Under the pieces are notes generated by a model. The model ran no database searches and was not told the origin of the DNA. It saw nothing but the letters and a program-made list of their open reading frames with translations. From NCBI GenBank assembly GCA_003417655.1, contig QVMW01000013.1, positions 1-64,000 on the forward strand: 64,000 nucleotides of DNA, written 5' to 3'. The position numbers were made by a program, and so were the translations under genes. The DNA is from Rhodobacteraceae bacterium 63075. Its GTDB lineage: Bacteria > Pseudomonadota > Alphaproteobacteria > Rhodobacterales > Rhodobacteraceae. Positions 16,831 to 25,164 of this stretch are shown here, one piece after another. Position 1 is the stretch's first letter; every line of letters begins with the position of its first letter.

Positions 16831-17934
16831 TCAATTCCAGAATACTTCTCTTACCGTCGCCGACATGATACCATCCGGCGTGATGACATCGAGATCGGTG
16901 CCTGCCTCCCAATGGGTCATGCGGACCATACCGATGGCGACATTGGTGTCAAAGTCGGGCGACCACACGGCGCTCGAGACATTGCCGACATGCGCATTGC
17001 CCGCCATGACCGGCCAGAGCCGGTCGCAGGGAGGCACGCGGTCTCCATGGATCTCGATCGGCCTGATCTGGAGCACCGGCCCTTCCTTGGCCACGCGCAA
17101 GAGCGCATCGCGTCCGACGCAGCCGATGGCGCTTTCGGTGTTGCAGAACCGGCCCAGCCCGCATTCATGCGGCGTGTTCTCATCGGTCATGTCGTTGCCA
17201 TAGCTCAGGAGCCCGCTCTCGATCCGCTCGATGAGATTGGGGCACCCCGCATGCACATCCATGGACCGGCCCGCCTCCATCAGCGCGTTCCAGAGCGGCA
17301 TCCCGATATCTCCGCCCTCGACATAGATCTCGAAGCCGCCCTGCTTGGAATAACCCGAGCGCGCCACGGCCAGCTTGCGGCCCTGGAACTCCAGCATCCT
17401 GAAGCGGAAGAAGCGGATATCGCGCACCGCGTCCCCGAAGACCGCCGCCATCAGATCCTCGCTGCGCGGCCCCTGCACGGCCAGCGGGCTCACATCGGGC
17501 TCATCAACCAGCACATCCAGCCGGTAGCCATTGGCCAGCCCCTTGACCCAGTAGAGCAGGTCGCTGTCGGCAATCGAGATCCACCAGCGGTCCTCGGCCA
17601 GCTTCACCGCGACGGGATCGTTCAGCATCCCGCCGGTCTCGTCCACGATCGGGACGTAGTAGCACTGCCCCGGCTGCATCGCCCGCAAGTCGCGCGGCGT
17701 GAGCATCTGGACAAGCCGGGCCGCGTCGGGCCCCCTGATCTCCACCTGCCGCTCGCAGGCCACGTCCCAGACCTGCACCGCCGCCTTGAGATGGCGGTAG
17801 TCCTCCTCGACCGAGCGGAATACCGTGGGCAGGAGCATGTGGTTGTAAACCGTGTAGCCCTTCACACCCGCCGCCTCCACGCCGTCTGAAAACGGCGTGC
17901 GGCGCAGGCGGCGAGACAGTGCGATCATGGCCAT
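16831..17934 (-). CDS. dmdA: Dimethylsulfoniopropionate demethylase
   Basis: A 367-residue tetrahydrofolate-dependent enzyme of the glycine-cleavage T-protein fold that demethylates DMSP to methylmercaptopropionate, the first step of the demethylation pathway. The opening RRLRRTPFSDGVEAAGVK and the segments VWDVACERQVEIRG, MLNDPVAVKLA and SGYSKQGGFEIYVEG agree closely with what I recall of Roseobacter DmdA, and length matches. It is co-directional with acuI (14 bp downstream) and with a DUF1326/DUF2182 pair upstream. The next gene beyond that pair is a divergent GntR-family regulator, probably the local controller. Confidence 0.94.
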   Translation of the reverse strand: MAMIALSRRLRRTPFSDGVEAAGVKGYTVYNHMLLPTVFRSVEEDYRHLKAAVQVWDVACERQVEIRGPDAARLVQMLTPRDLRAMQPGQCYYVPIVDETGGMLNDPVAVKLAEDRWWISIADSDLLYWVKGLANGYRLDVLVDEPDVSPLAVQGPRSEDLMAAVFGDAVRDIRFFRFRMLEFQGRKLAVARSGYSKQGGFEIYVEGGDIGMPLWNALMEAGRSMDVHAGCPNLIERIESGLLSYGNDMTDENTPHECGLGRFCNTESAIGCVGRDALLRVAKEGPVLQIRPIEIHGDRVPPCDRLWPVMAGNAHVGNVSSAVWSPDFDTNVAIGMVRMTHWEAGTDLDVITPDGIMSATVREVFWN

Positions 17935-17967
17935 GCCTTCACCCTTTCATGCTGAAGAGCGCGCGCG

Positions 17968-18600
17968 TCAGCGCGGCCCGTGCCAGTCGATCTGGCAGAT
18001 TTCGGCGCTGCGCCCTTCGAAGTCCCACACGCGCCCGAAGGCACGCACGCGGCCCTTGGTGGCCGTGGCGACGGTGATGTCGGGGCCCATCCAGTACTCG
18101 GTATTGGTCACGACGACCTCCTTGCCATCCTTGCCTTCGACCGGCACGACGGAGCCCTGGATCTTCTTGCCCACCATCAGGCGGCGCTCCTTTCCCTCGG
18201 TCTCGAAGGTGACGGGCGCACGCTCGGCCCCGAGAAACTCGCTGACCAGCAGACCGAAGAGCCCCGTCGTCCCGCGCGCCGCGCCCGAGAAGATCGCCAC
18301 GAGCGCCTCGTATTGCTCCTCGCTTGCGCGCTCATCGATAAAGGCGGCCGCCTTCCAGTTGCCGCGCCCCATGTTGCCGGGAATCTCGAGGAAAAGGCCC
18401 ACGTTCAACCCCGCGAGGCTCACGCCGCCATATTCACCCTCGTCGATCCGCACACCCGACCAGGCCTGGCAATGCCCTTCCGTGGGCGGATGCTGGCCGA
18501 GGCTCACCACGCAGGGGCAGAACACCGTGCAGTTGCAGTTGAGAATGAGTTCCCCCTTGATCGTCCAGGGGATCGTTCCGATTTCTCCGTCGAGTGCCAT
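17968..18600 (-). CDS. DUF1326 family protein
   Basis: A 210-residue soluble protein of unknown function. Near the N-terminus it has a cysteine cluster CNCTVFCPC, characteristic of DUF1326, that could bind a metal or form disulfides; the rest is beta-rich with many glycines. It follows a DUF2182 membrane protein gene by 12 bp and precedes dmdA by 33 bp. DUF1326 and DUF2182 genes are commonly paired, so a two-component membrane-cytosol system is likely. Why it sits with DMSP genes is not evident. Confidence 0.85.
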   Translation of the reverse strand: MALDGEIGTIPWTIKGELILNCNCTVFCPCVVSLGQHPPTEGHCQAWSGVRIDEGEYGGVSLAGLNVGLFLEIPGNMGRGNWKAAAFIDERASEEQYEALVAIFSGAARGTTGLFGLLVSEFLGAERAPVTFETEGKERRLMVGKKIQGSVVPVEGKDGKEVVVTNTEYWMGPDITVATATKGRVRAFGRVWDFEGRSAEICQIDWHGPR

Positions 18601-18612
18601 TTGTCTCTCCTC

Positions 18613-19377
18613 CTAAATGACAGCGCCCAGCAGCGCATAAATTCCCCAACCGACGAGCCCGTAACCCAAGGGCCGCGTCAGCCAGCGCCCGATCTCGGGC
18701 AGTTTCTCCAAAACCATGAGCAGCGTCGCCAGAGCCATGAAGCCAAGGTTCATCACGCCGCCGACGAAGCCGAGCAGCATCAGCGCCCAGCAGCACCCGA
18801 GGCAGACCGCGCCGAGCCGCAGCCCGTTGCGCCACGGCCCCTCGTCCCAGTGCTGCATGAAAAAGCTCAAGGGCCGGCGGCATTTGCTCAGGCAGGCTTC
18901 CTTGAGGGCCGAGAACTGGTAGAGCCCCGCCCCGATGAGCAGCCCCCCGGTCAACACGGGCGAGCGGCTCTCCCCGATGACGCTGACCAGCCCCGCCTGT
19001 GTCAGCCCCATCTGGAGCGCAGCAGCGGCGAACGCAAAGCCAAGCCAGACAACGAGATACCCGCCCACGAGCGCGCCGAAGCGGCCCCGTCCGGTCGTGC
19101 TTTGCAGCTCGTCATATGTTCCAAAGGCGGGCAGCGCCGTCGGCGCCATCATCGCCGCCGACATGAGCGCCCACATGAGCGTGAGCCGCGCGAATCCCGC
19201 CGCGTCGGGCGTCACGGTGCAGAGCGCCTCCCAGAACTCCGCGCCATAGATCCGCGACATCTCGCGCATCTCCGCAGGCACGGCCATGGCGAAAAGCGCG
19301 GCCCAGGCCAGCAGGATGACGCCGAAGAGGGCCAGCCAATGCCAGCCCGTCATCGTCCTGATCCGCTCCATGACCAT
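18613..19377 (-). CDS. DUF2182 family membrane protein
   Basis: A 254-residue integral membrane protein with about six hydrophobic segments. The segment WALMSAAMMAPTALP and the cysteine motifs KEACLSKCRRPLSFF and LGAVCLGCCWALM are typical of the DUF2182 predicted metal-binding membrane family. The start at 19375-19377 is supported by GGAGGAG 9 nt upstream; longer starts would enter the regulator's operator region. First gene of the leftward unit with DUF1326, dmdA and acuI. Function unknown; metal handling is suggested only by the conserved Cys and Met residues. Confidence 0.85.
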   Translation of the reverse strand: MVMERIRTMTGWHWLALFGVILLAWAALFAMAVPAEMREMSRIYGAEFWEALCTVTPDAAGFARLTLMWALMSAAMMAPTALPAFGTYDELQSTTGRGRFGALVGGYLVVWLGFAFAAAALQMGLTQAGLVSVIGESRSPVLTGGLLIGAGLYQFSALKEACLSKCRRPLSFFMQHWDEGPWRNGLRLGAVCLGCCWALMLLGFVGGVMNLGFMALATLLMVLEKLPEIGRWLTRPLGYGLVGWGIYALLGAVI

Positions 19378-19423
19378 GCCGCGCAGCTCCTCCCCGCGAT
19401 GCGACTCACCCCTTGCCAGCAAA

Positions 19424-19467
19424 TGTCAGACAATTTACGCTGCGGGTAAAGCAATAATTGTCAGACA
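19424..19467. promoter_or_regulatory. Two identical TGTCAGACA operator-like sites in the divergent region
   Basis: The 9-bp near-palindrome TGTCAGACA occurs at 19424-19432 and again at 19459-19467, with centres 35 bp apart. AT-rich flanks make the sites resemble the TNGTNNNACNA operators of FadR/GntR regulators. They lie between the divergent gntR and DUF2182-DUF1326-dmdA-acuI units, so the adjacent regulator probably binds both and controls both directions. The second site ends 1 bp before the gntR start codon. Confidence 0.65.
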
Positions 19468-19468
19468 T

Positions 19469-20203
19469 ATGAAAAAACCCACCCCCGACGCCGCCGACCT
19501 CTCCGCCCATATCGCGGGGGAAATCCGCGATGCGATCATCGACGGCAGGCTCATCGTCGATGAACGCCTGCCCTCGGAAGCCGAGCTCTCCGAGCGCTTC
19601 GAGGTCTCGCGCTCCACGGTCCGCGAAGCGCTGAAACGTCTTGCCGCACAGTCTCTCATCCGCACGCAGCGCGGCGCGACAGGCGGCGCCTTCGTCAACA
19701 AGCTCAGCTTCGAGGACGCTTATCCGCAGCAGATCACCACCTCGACGCTTCTGCTCAGCATGAACAATGTCAGCTTCGACGTGGCCTGCGAGGCGCGCTA
19801 CGCGCTGGAGCGGGCCTGCGCGGCGCTCGCCGCCGCGCGCCGAAGCCCGGACCATCTCGCAACGATGCGCGCCGAGATCTTTCGCCAGTCCCAGCCCGGC
19901 CTGTCGGACGAAGCCTTCTGCGCCTCCGACGTGGCTTTTCACCGCGCGCTGGTCGATGCCGCGGGCAACCCGATCCTGTCCTATCAACTGGCCGGCGCGG
20001 TCGAGGCGATGCAGCCCCTGATGAACATGATCACCTTCACCGCCCGCTCGCGCGAGGCGATCGTGGCACTGCACGGGACGATTGCGGATGCCGTCGAGGC
20101 GCGGGATGCTCTGGCGGCCTGCGACGGGTTGAGCGGGCTGGAAAGCTACACTGTCGGGCTGGCCCGCTCGATCATGGCGGAACGTGCGAAGCGCGCAAAA
20201 TGA
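19469..20203 (+). CDS. FadR-subfamily GntR transcriptional regulator
   Basis: A 244-residue regulator. The winged-helix domain (about residues 10-78) has the GntR signature LPSEAELSERFEVSRSTVRE followed by ALKRLAAQSLI. The remainder is the all-helical FCD ligand domain, with D..H positions (ASDVAFHRALVDAAGN) that usually bind metal and an organic acid. It faces the DUF2182-DUF1326-dmdA-acuI unit across two TGTCAGACA sites. The only sensible start, ATG 19469, has no ribosome site and abuts the second operator, so the message may be leaderless. Ligand unknown; acrylate, DMSP or a derivative would fit the neighbourhood. Confidence 0.9.
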   Translation: MKKPTPDAADLSAHIAGEIRDAIIDGRLIVDERLPSEAELSERFEVSRSTVREALKRLAAQSLIRTQRGATGGAFVNKLSFEDAYPQQITTSTLLLSMNNVSFDVACEARYALERACAALAAARRSPDHLATMRAEIFRQSQPGLSDEAFCASDVAFHRALVDAAGNPILSYQLAGAVEAMQPLMNMITFTARSREAIVALHGTIADAVEARDALAACDGLSGLESYTVGLARSIMAERAKRAK

Positions 20204-20282
20204 CACGTCAAGTCCCGCGCGGGGTCAGCGTGGTCCCGCGCCATCGTGAACGCCCCTGCGGGCAATCACCTTGGCGATTGTC

Positions 20283-20807
20283 TCAGATATCCCGACGCAG
20301 ACACCGGTCGAGGCTTGCCATCGGGTCGGCGACCGGCTTGCGCGGCTCGACCTTCGCTTGCAACCGTTCCGATTTTGCGGCGGGCCTGCGGGTGAGGTAA
20401 TCACTCAGCGAGGTCATGAACGTGGTCACATCGGTTTCCGACCACGCGTGCGGCGCAAAGCCCGCGAGCGAAATATGCGGCTTCAACTTGAGACCGCGCA
20501 ACGTCTGGCCTTCGGTGACGGCGGCCGTCATGGACCAATCGGGAAACCACCGATCCTCGAGCCTGCGCACCGTCAAAAGCATGATCTCCGTGTGGCGGGA
20601 ATCGCGCGCGATCCGTTCAAACACGTCACGGATCTCCGCCTGGCCGCCTTCCAGCCATTGCAGGAATGTCTTGTCATCGTACACGAGCGCCCCGGTCAGG
20701 CCGTCACGCGTATTGTTGCGACGTGACACCTCCAATATTTCTTCCAGCTCGCTGAAGGAAAATCCTGTCGATCTGGAACAATACGCGAAACCTACAAGCT
20801 CAGACAC
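20283..20807 (-). CDS. Short BLUF-domain blue-light photoreceptor
   Basis: A 174-residue flavin photoreceptor. The BLUF residues that define the photocycle are all present at the expected spacing: Tyr9 (FAYCSRS), Asn32, Gln50 (FLQWLEGG), and Trp91/Met93 (FPDWSM). The last 60 or so residues are basic and without a recognised output domain, so signalling is probably through protein-protein contact. The start is GTG 20805-20807, 6 nt after AAGGAGG. It converges on the GntR gene; its upstream region (20808-21064) holds no other gene I can support. Confidence 0.92.
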   Translation of the reverse strand: MSELVGFAYCSRSTGFSFSELEEILEVSRRNNTRDGLTGALVYDDKTFLQWLEGGQAEIRDVFERIARDSRHTEIMLLTVRRLEDRWFPDWSMTAAVTEGQTLRGLKLKPHISLAGFAPHAWSETDVTTFMTSLSDYLTRRPAAKSERLQAKVEPRKPVADPMASLDRCLRRDI

Positions 20808-21030
20808 TGCCCACCTCCTTCTTTCGGTTATTATTGCAACCCGGCCCTGGTGCACGCTTCTCCGTTAAAGCTGGAACGCGAACACTTGTAATACGCGATG
20901 AAGAGTCATCAGGCCGTTGAGAAGTGTCACGATGCTTGAGCATCAAAGTCATGTCAAACAGGAACCTGAAACTGCCGTGGCAACGCTCGGGTAATCGGCC
21001 GGATCGTCCATCCGATTTGGCCTTGCCCCT

Positions 21031-21058
21031 TTGCAATCGGGGAAAAGGCGCCTATATT
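21031..21058 (+). promoter_or_regulatory. Sigma-70-type promoter for tmRNA
   Basis: TTGCAA (21031-21036), a 16-bp spacer and TATATT (21053-21058) precede the acceptor portion of the tmRNA gene, predicting a transcript start near 21065. Spacing and position fit a housekeeping promoter. Confidence 0.55.
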
Positions 21059-21064
21059 CGTCAT

Positions 21065-21380
21065 GTCTCTTCGGAGGCTATGGACATAAACGCGCTCGTA
21101 ATAAGCGGATCGGACCCGGGGGCGGTACCCGGCGGCTCCACCAATCATCCTTCGTTTGAGGATCACGGGGCCGAAACAGGATCGACGGACGTCTAAAGGG
21201 GTTAGCTTTGTCTCGGCTGTCTGCCACCGTTACCGGCGAAAAAAGTACAATTGCAAACGACAATCGTGCTCCGGTTGCAGTTGCTGCGTAAGCAGTAGCA
21301 AGACCGAAACTTCAAGCCCTGTCCTCTAGCAAGGTCAGGCGGGGTTCGCAGGCACCTGGCAACAGAAGCCTGCACTTTCC
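21065..21380 (+). ncRNA. ssrA: Circularly permuted (two-piece) tmRNA
   Basis: The acceptor piece comes first and ends with a T-arm (CCGGGGGCGGTACCCGG) and CGGCTCCACCA at 21143. A 23-nt intervening sequence follows, then the coding piece begins at 21167 with GGGGCCGAAACAGGATCGAC, whose GGGGCCG pairs with CGGCTCC. The tag frame runs from the resume codon GCA at 21253 to TAA at 21289-21291 and encodes ANDNRAPVAVAA. This permuted layout is known for alphaproteobacteria. A GCAGGC...GCCTGC hairpin near 21349-21374 may mark the end. Exact 5' and 3' ends are estimated. Confidence 0.93.
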
Positions 21381-21397
21381 TCCTTTCCCCGAAAGCA

Positions 21398-22648
21398 GTG
21401 AACGGCTATCCACCCTCCGAGGCAATCGCGCAGGGCCAGATGGATACCACCCGCTTTCATTCCGCCTTCGCCAGGATTGGGCTGATGTCCTTCGGCGGCC
21501 CCGCCGCGCAGATCGCGCTCATGCATCGCGTGCTGGTGGACGAAGAGAAGATCCTGACCGAACGCGACTTTTCAGCTGCGCTCAGCTTCTGCATGATCCT
21601 GCCCGGCCCCGAGGCCATGCAGCTCGCCACCTATGCAGGCTGGCGTCTGCGCGGGATCAGGGGCGGCCTTATCGCCGGGCTCTGGTTCATCGTGCCGGGC
21701 GCACTTGTGATTTTCGCCCTGGCAACGCTCTACATCAGCTACGGCGCGCAATCCTGGGCGCAGACCGTCTTTCTCGGCATCAAGGCCGCCGTCATTACCA
21801 TCGTCGTGCAAGCGTTCTGGAAGCTCTCGCGCCGCGCGCTCACCGGCTGGCCCGGCGCGCTGATCGCGGCGGTGGCTTTCATCGGTCTGTTCGCCCTCTC
21901 GCTCCCCTACCCGCTCATCCTCGCCATCGCCGCGCTCGCGGGAGCACTGCTCTTCTCGCACGAGACGTCCGCGCCCCCCCGAACCGCCGCGCCACCTCCC
22001 CCGCAAACCCTGCGGCTCATCGCCGTCGGCCTGCCGCTCTGGCTCGCGCCGCTCGGCCTCTCGCTTCTGCTCGGGGCAAGCTTCTACACGCAGCTCGCCA
22101 GCTATTTCGCACAGCTCGCACTTCTCAGCTTCGGCGGCGCCTACGCGCTCCTCGGCTGGATGACGCAGACCGTCGTGCAGGACCACGGCTGGATCACCAC
22201 CGCCCAGATGATTGATGCGCTGGGCCTCGCTGAGACGACCCCCGGCCCGCTGATCCTCGTGACGCAATTCGTCGGCCACCTCGCCGGGCACGGCCAGGGC
22301 GGACTGACAGGTGCCCTTCTGGCCGGGCTGATGGTGCTCTGGATGGTCTTCACGCCCTGCTTTTTCTACATCTTCATCGGCGCGCCCTATCTCGAACGCC
22401 TGATGGCGATGCCCCGCCTCGCCGCCGCGCTCAAGGGGATCACCGCCGCGGTCACAGGCGTCATCGCCAGCCTCGCGCTCTGGTTCGCGCTGGCCGTTCT
22501 GTGGACGGGATCGGCCCTCGACCCGGCAGCACTCGCGCTCGTTGTCACAGGGGCCGCGCTCGCCTGGGCCACGCGCGGCAACCTGCTCGTGCTGGTGCTC
22601 GGAAACGGGCTCATCGCCTGGCTTCTCGGTCTGCTCGCGCTGATCTGA
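21398..22648 (+). CDS. chrA: Chromate efflux transporter (CHR family)
   Basis: A 416-residue membrane transporter built of two homologous CHR halves, expected to export chromate. The first half has FGGPAAQIALMHR and LPGPEAMQLATYAG; the second has SFGGAYALLGWM and TPGPLILVTQFVG, the paired signatures of the family. About ten hydrophobic segments are visible. The start taken is GTG 21398, which leaves the usual short leader before the first motif; an ATG at 21443 is a possible alternative. It begins shortly after the tmRNA gene. There is no chrB regulator gene next to it. Confidence 0.88.
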   Translation: MNGYPPSEAIAQGQMDTTRFHSAFARIGLMSFGGPAAQIALMHRVLVDEEKILTERDFSAALSFCMILPGPEAMQLATYAGWRLRGIRGGLIAGLWFIVPGALVIFALATLYISYGAQSWAQTVFLGIKAAVITIVVQAFWKLSRRALTGWPGALIAAVAFIGLFALSLPYPLILAIAALAGALLFSHETSAPPRTAAPPPPQTLRLIAVGLPLWLAPLGLSLLLGASFYTQLASYFAQLALLSFGGAYALLGWMTQTVVQDHGWITTAQMIDALGLAETTPGPLILVTQFVGHLAGHGQGGLTGALLAGLMVLWMVFTPCFFYIFIGAPYLERLMAMPRLAAALKGITAAVTGVIASLALWFALAVLWTGSALDPAALALVVTGAALAWATRGNLLVLVLGNGLIAWLLGLLALI

Positions 22649-22714
22649 AAGAATCGGCCTTTTGTTTTCCGACAAAGCGATTATTCTGTCGCCATACGCC
22701 AAGGGGGCCACGTC

Positions 22715-23224
22715 ATGTCGGACAAGATCGACTACGGCACATTGATGCACGATGCGATGCGAAGCCTCATTCGCAAGGTTCTGACCGATGTGTCCGAAAA
22801 CGGCCTGCCCGGCGCGCATCATTTCTTCATCACCTTCGACACCCGCCATGAAGCCGCCGAACTGGCAGACTGGCTGCGCGAGCGCTACCCGGCGGAAATG
22901 ACCATCGTGATCCAGCACTGGTTCGAAGGGCTCGACGTGCGAGAAGACGGCTTTTTCGTCACGCTCAACTTCGGCGACGCGCCCGAGCCGCTCTACGTGC
23001 CCTATGACGCGATCGAGACATTCGTCGATCCGTCGGTCGAGTTCGGCCTGCGTTTCGAGACGAGCGAGGGCGACGACGCGGAGGAAAGCCATCTCGCGGA
23101 GCTGTCCGAGGAGTCACGCGAAGACGAGGCCGAAACGCACGTGGAAGAGGCCCCGATGGAGGAAGAGGCCGAGCCCGCCCCGCGGCAGGCCGAGGTTGTC
23201 AGCCTGGACAAGTTCCGCAAATAA
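22715..23224 (+). CDS. sspB: SspB family ClpXP adaptor
   Basis: A 169-residue alphaproteobacterial SspB. It binds tmRNA-tagged and other substrates and delivers them to ClpXP. The folded domain (about residues 10-115) includes [36 protein letters not shown] and [21 protein letters not shown] long acidic linker follows, and the end VVSLDKFRK is the usual ClpX-binding tail. AAGGGG lies before the ATG. The gene lies 1.3 kb downstream of the tmRNA that makes its ligand, with chrA between. fumC follows after 85 bp. Confidence 0.93.
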   Translation: MSDKIDYGTLMHDAMRSLIRKVLTDVSENGLPGAHHFFITFDTRHEAAELADWLRERYPAEMTIVIQHWFEGLDVREDGFFVTLNFGDAPEPLYVPYDAIETFVDPSVEFGLRFETSEGDDAEESHLAELSEESREDEAETHVEEAPMEEEAEPAPRQAEVVSLDKFRK

Positions 23225-23309
23225 CCCCCCGCCGTTAGGGCTATCAGGCATTGCCCCGCAGCGGGCGGACGCGTATTCCGCTTGCGACAGATCAAGACAG
23301 GAGTCCGAC

Positions 23310-24704
23310 ATGGCCGACACGCGCACCGAAACCGACAGCTTCGGACCGCTCGAAGTTCCTTCCGAGAAATACTGGGGCGCGCAGACACAGCGCTCGATCA
23401 TGAACTTCCCCATCGGCTGGGAGCGGCAGCCCGTGGCCATCGTCCGCGCGCTCGGCGTGATCAAGAAGGCCTGCGCCATGGCCAACAAGCAAAGCGGCGC
23501 GCTCGAGGCCAAACTGGCCGACGCGATCATCGAGGCCGCCGGCGAGGTGATCGACGGCAAGCTCGACGATCACTTCCCCCTCGTCGTCTGGCAGACGGGC
23601 TCCGGCACCCAGTCGAACATGAATTCCAACGAGGTCATCGCCAACCGCGCGATCGAGATACTGGGCGGCGAGATCGGCTCGAAGGACCCGGTGCACCCGA
23701 ACGATCACTGCAACATGGGCCAAAGCTCAAACGATACCTTCCCGACGGCCATGCATATCGCCACCGCGATGATGGTGCGCGACGTGGCGCTGCCGGGCCT
23801 TGAAAAGCTCGCAGCCGGCCTCGAGCAGAAATCCGAGGAGTTCAAGGACATCATCAAGATCGGCCGCACCCATACGCAGGATGCCACGCCGCTCACGCTG
23901 GGCCAGGAGTTTTCCGGCTACGCCCACCAGATCCGGCAGGGCATCGCCCGCATCAAGGCCTGCCTGCCGGGTATCTACGAGCTCGCCCAGGGCGGCACGG
24001 CTGTCGGAACCGGGCTCAACACGACGAAGGGCTGGGGCGAGACCGTCGCCGCCAACATGGCCGAGATCACCGGCCTGCCCTTCGTCACCGCGCCCAATAA
24101 GTTCGAGGCGCTGGCCGCCCATGACGCCATGGTCTTCCTGTCCGGCGCGCTCGCCACTGTCGCAGGCTCGTGCTACAAGATCGCCAATGACATCCGCTTC
24201 CTCGGCTCCGGGCCCCGCTCCGGCCTTGGCGAGCTGATCCTGCCCGAGAACGAGCCCGGCTCCTCGATCATGCCGGGCAAGGTGAACCCGACACAGGCCG
24301 AGGCGCTCACGCAGGTCGCGGCGCATGTGATGGGCAATGACGCGGCGATCAAGTTCGCAGGCTCCCAGGGCCATTTCGAACTCAACGTCTACAACCCGAT
24401 GATGAGCTACAACCTGCTGCAATCCATCCAGCTTCTGGGCGACGCGGCGGACAGCTTCACCGAGCGCATGCTGCTCGGCATCGAGGCCAACGCGCCGCGC
24501 ATCGACAAGCTGATGAAGGAAAGCCTGATGCTGGTCACGGCGCTGGCACCGACCATCGGCTATGACAATGCGACGAAAGTGGCCAAGACCGCGCACAAGA
24601 ACGGCACCACCCTCAAGGAAGAAGCCATCGCGCTCGGCTTTGTAGATGCCGAAACCTTCGAAAAGGTCGTCCGCCCCGAGCAGATGATCGGGCCGAAAGA
24701 GTGA
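23310..24704 (+). CDS. fumC: Class II fumarate hydratase
   Basis: A 464-residue TCA-cycle enzyme interconverting fumarate and malate. The superfamily signature [17 protein letters not shown] is present, as are [30 protein letters not shown] and the N-terminal [11 protein letters not shown]. The ATG at 23310 has AGGAG 6 nt upstream; a longer frame overlapping sspB has no support. The stop overlaps the next start (TGATG), so two small downstream genes probably ride on the same message. Confidence 0.97.
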   Translation: MADTRTETDSFGPLEVPSEKYWGAQTQRSIMNFPIGWERQPVAIVRALGVIKKACAMANKQSGALEAKLADAIIEAAGEVIDGKLDDHFPLVVWQTGSGTQSNMNSNEVIANRAIEILGGEIGSKDPVHPNDHCNMGQSSNDTFPTAMHIATAMMVRDVALPGLEKLAAGLEQKSEEFKDIIKIGRTHTQDATPLTLGQEFSGYAHQIRQGIARIKACLPGIYELAQGGTAVGTGLNTTKGWGETVAANMAEITGLPFVTAPNKFEALAAHDAMVFLSGALATVAGSCYKIANDIRFLGSGPRSGLGELILPENEPGSSIMPGKVNPTQAEALTQVAAHVMGNDAAIKFAGSQGHFELNVYNPMMSYNLLQSIQLLGDAADSFTERMLLGIEANAPRIDKLMKESLMLVTALAPTIGYDNATKVAKTAHKNGTTLKEEAIALGFVDAETFEKVVRPEQMIGPKE

Positions 24705-24880
24705 TGGCAAAGCCGGTCAACCTGAACCGGTTTCGCAAGCAAAAGGCGCGGGCCGCAGACAAGGCCCGCGCCGATGAGAACGCCGCGCGGTTCGGACGCA
24801 GCAAGGCGCAGAAAGAGCTTGAGAAAGCCCGCTCGCAGAAAGCCGCAAGAGAGCTTGACGGAAAAGAGCGCGACGCATGA
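24704..24880 (+). CDS. Small basic DUF4169-like protein
   Basis: A 58-residue, strongly basic, helical protein ([17 protein letters not shown]...), starting on the last base of the fumC stop codon and ending in a 4-bp overlap with the ribbon-helix-helix gene. Such short Lys/Arg/Ala-rich proteins labelled DUF4169 occur in this position next to fumC in Rhodobacterales as far as I recall. Function unknown; nucleic-acid contact is only a guess from charge. Confidence 0.8.
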   Translation: MAKPVNLNRFRKQKARAADKARADENAARFGRSKAQKELEKARSQKAARELDGKERDA

Positions 24881-25092
24881 GCCGCCCCGTGAAGCACTCG
24901 CTGACGCTGCGAGGCCACCGCACCTCCGTGAGCCTCGAAGACGCGTTCTGGGCCGCCTTCCGCGAGATCGCCGCCGAAAAGGGCCGCCCCGTGAACGAGC
25001 TTGCCGCCGAGATCGACGAGGCGCGCGGCACGGAAAGCGGGCTCGCCTCGGCGATCCGGCTCTACGTGCTGAGCCACTACAGGGGGCACTGA
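24877..25092 (+). CDS. Ribbon-helix-helix domain protein
   Basis: A 71-residue protein with a ribbon-helix-helix-like pattern: a beta strand HSLTLRGHRTSVSLEDAFW, then helices FREIAAEKGRPVNELAAEID and GLASAIRLYVLSHY. It matches the family of small alphaproteobacterial RHH proteins rather than a partnered antitoxin; no toxin gene is adjacent. It overlaps the 58-residue gene by 4 bp (ATGA) and is the last gene before a convergent hairpin cluster. DNA binding is likely, target unknown. Confidence 0.85.
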   Translation: MSRPVKHSLTLRGHRTSVSLEDAFWAAFREIAAEKGRPVNELAAEIDEARGTESGLASAIRLYVLSHYRGH

Positions 25093-25161
25093 CAAGGATT
25101 TTCGAAAATCCTTGAAAACGCGATTTCGAAATCGCGTGCACAAGCGCGTTCCAACGCGCTT
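25093..25161. repeat. Three tandem palindromes between convergent genes
   Basis: A perfect 22-bp palindrome CAAGGATTTTC/GAAAATCCTTG (25093-25114), a perfect 18-bp palindrome CGCGATTTC/GAAATCGCG (25119-25136), and a 9-bp stem AAGCGCGTT with a CC centre (25142-25161) fill the 72 bp between the RHH gene and the cytochrome P450 gene. Their position between convergent stop codons suggests a bidirectional terminator or transcript-stabilising block. The layout parallels the cluster at 15697-15780. Confidence 0.85.
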
Positions 25162-25164
25162 CGC

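Noticed and set aside
20924..21196. A 90-codon open frame on the plus strand
   Set aside because: It runs across the tmRNA promoter, acceptor piece and start of the coding piece, has no family features and no ribosome site.
24877..25092. Ribbon-helix-helix gene as the antitoxin of a toxin-antitoxin pair
   Set aside because: Its neighbours are a 58-residue basic protein and fumC; neither resembles a toxin, and the RHH protein matches a solitary alphaproteobacterial group.
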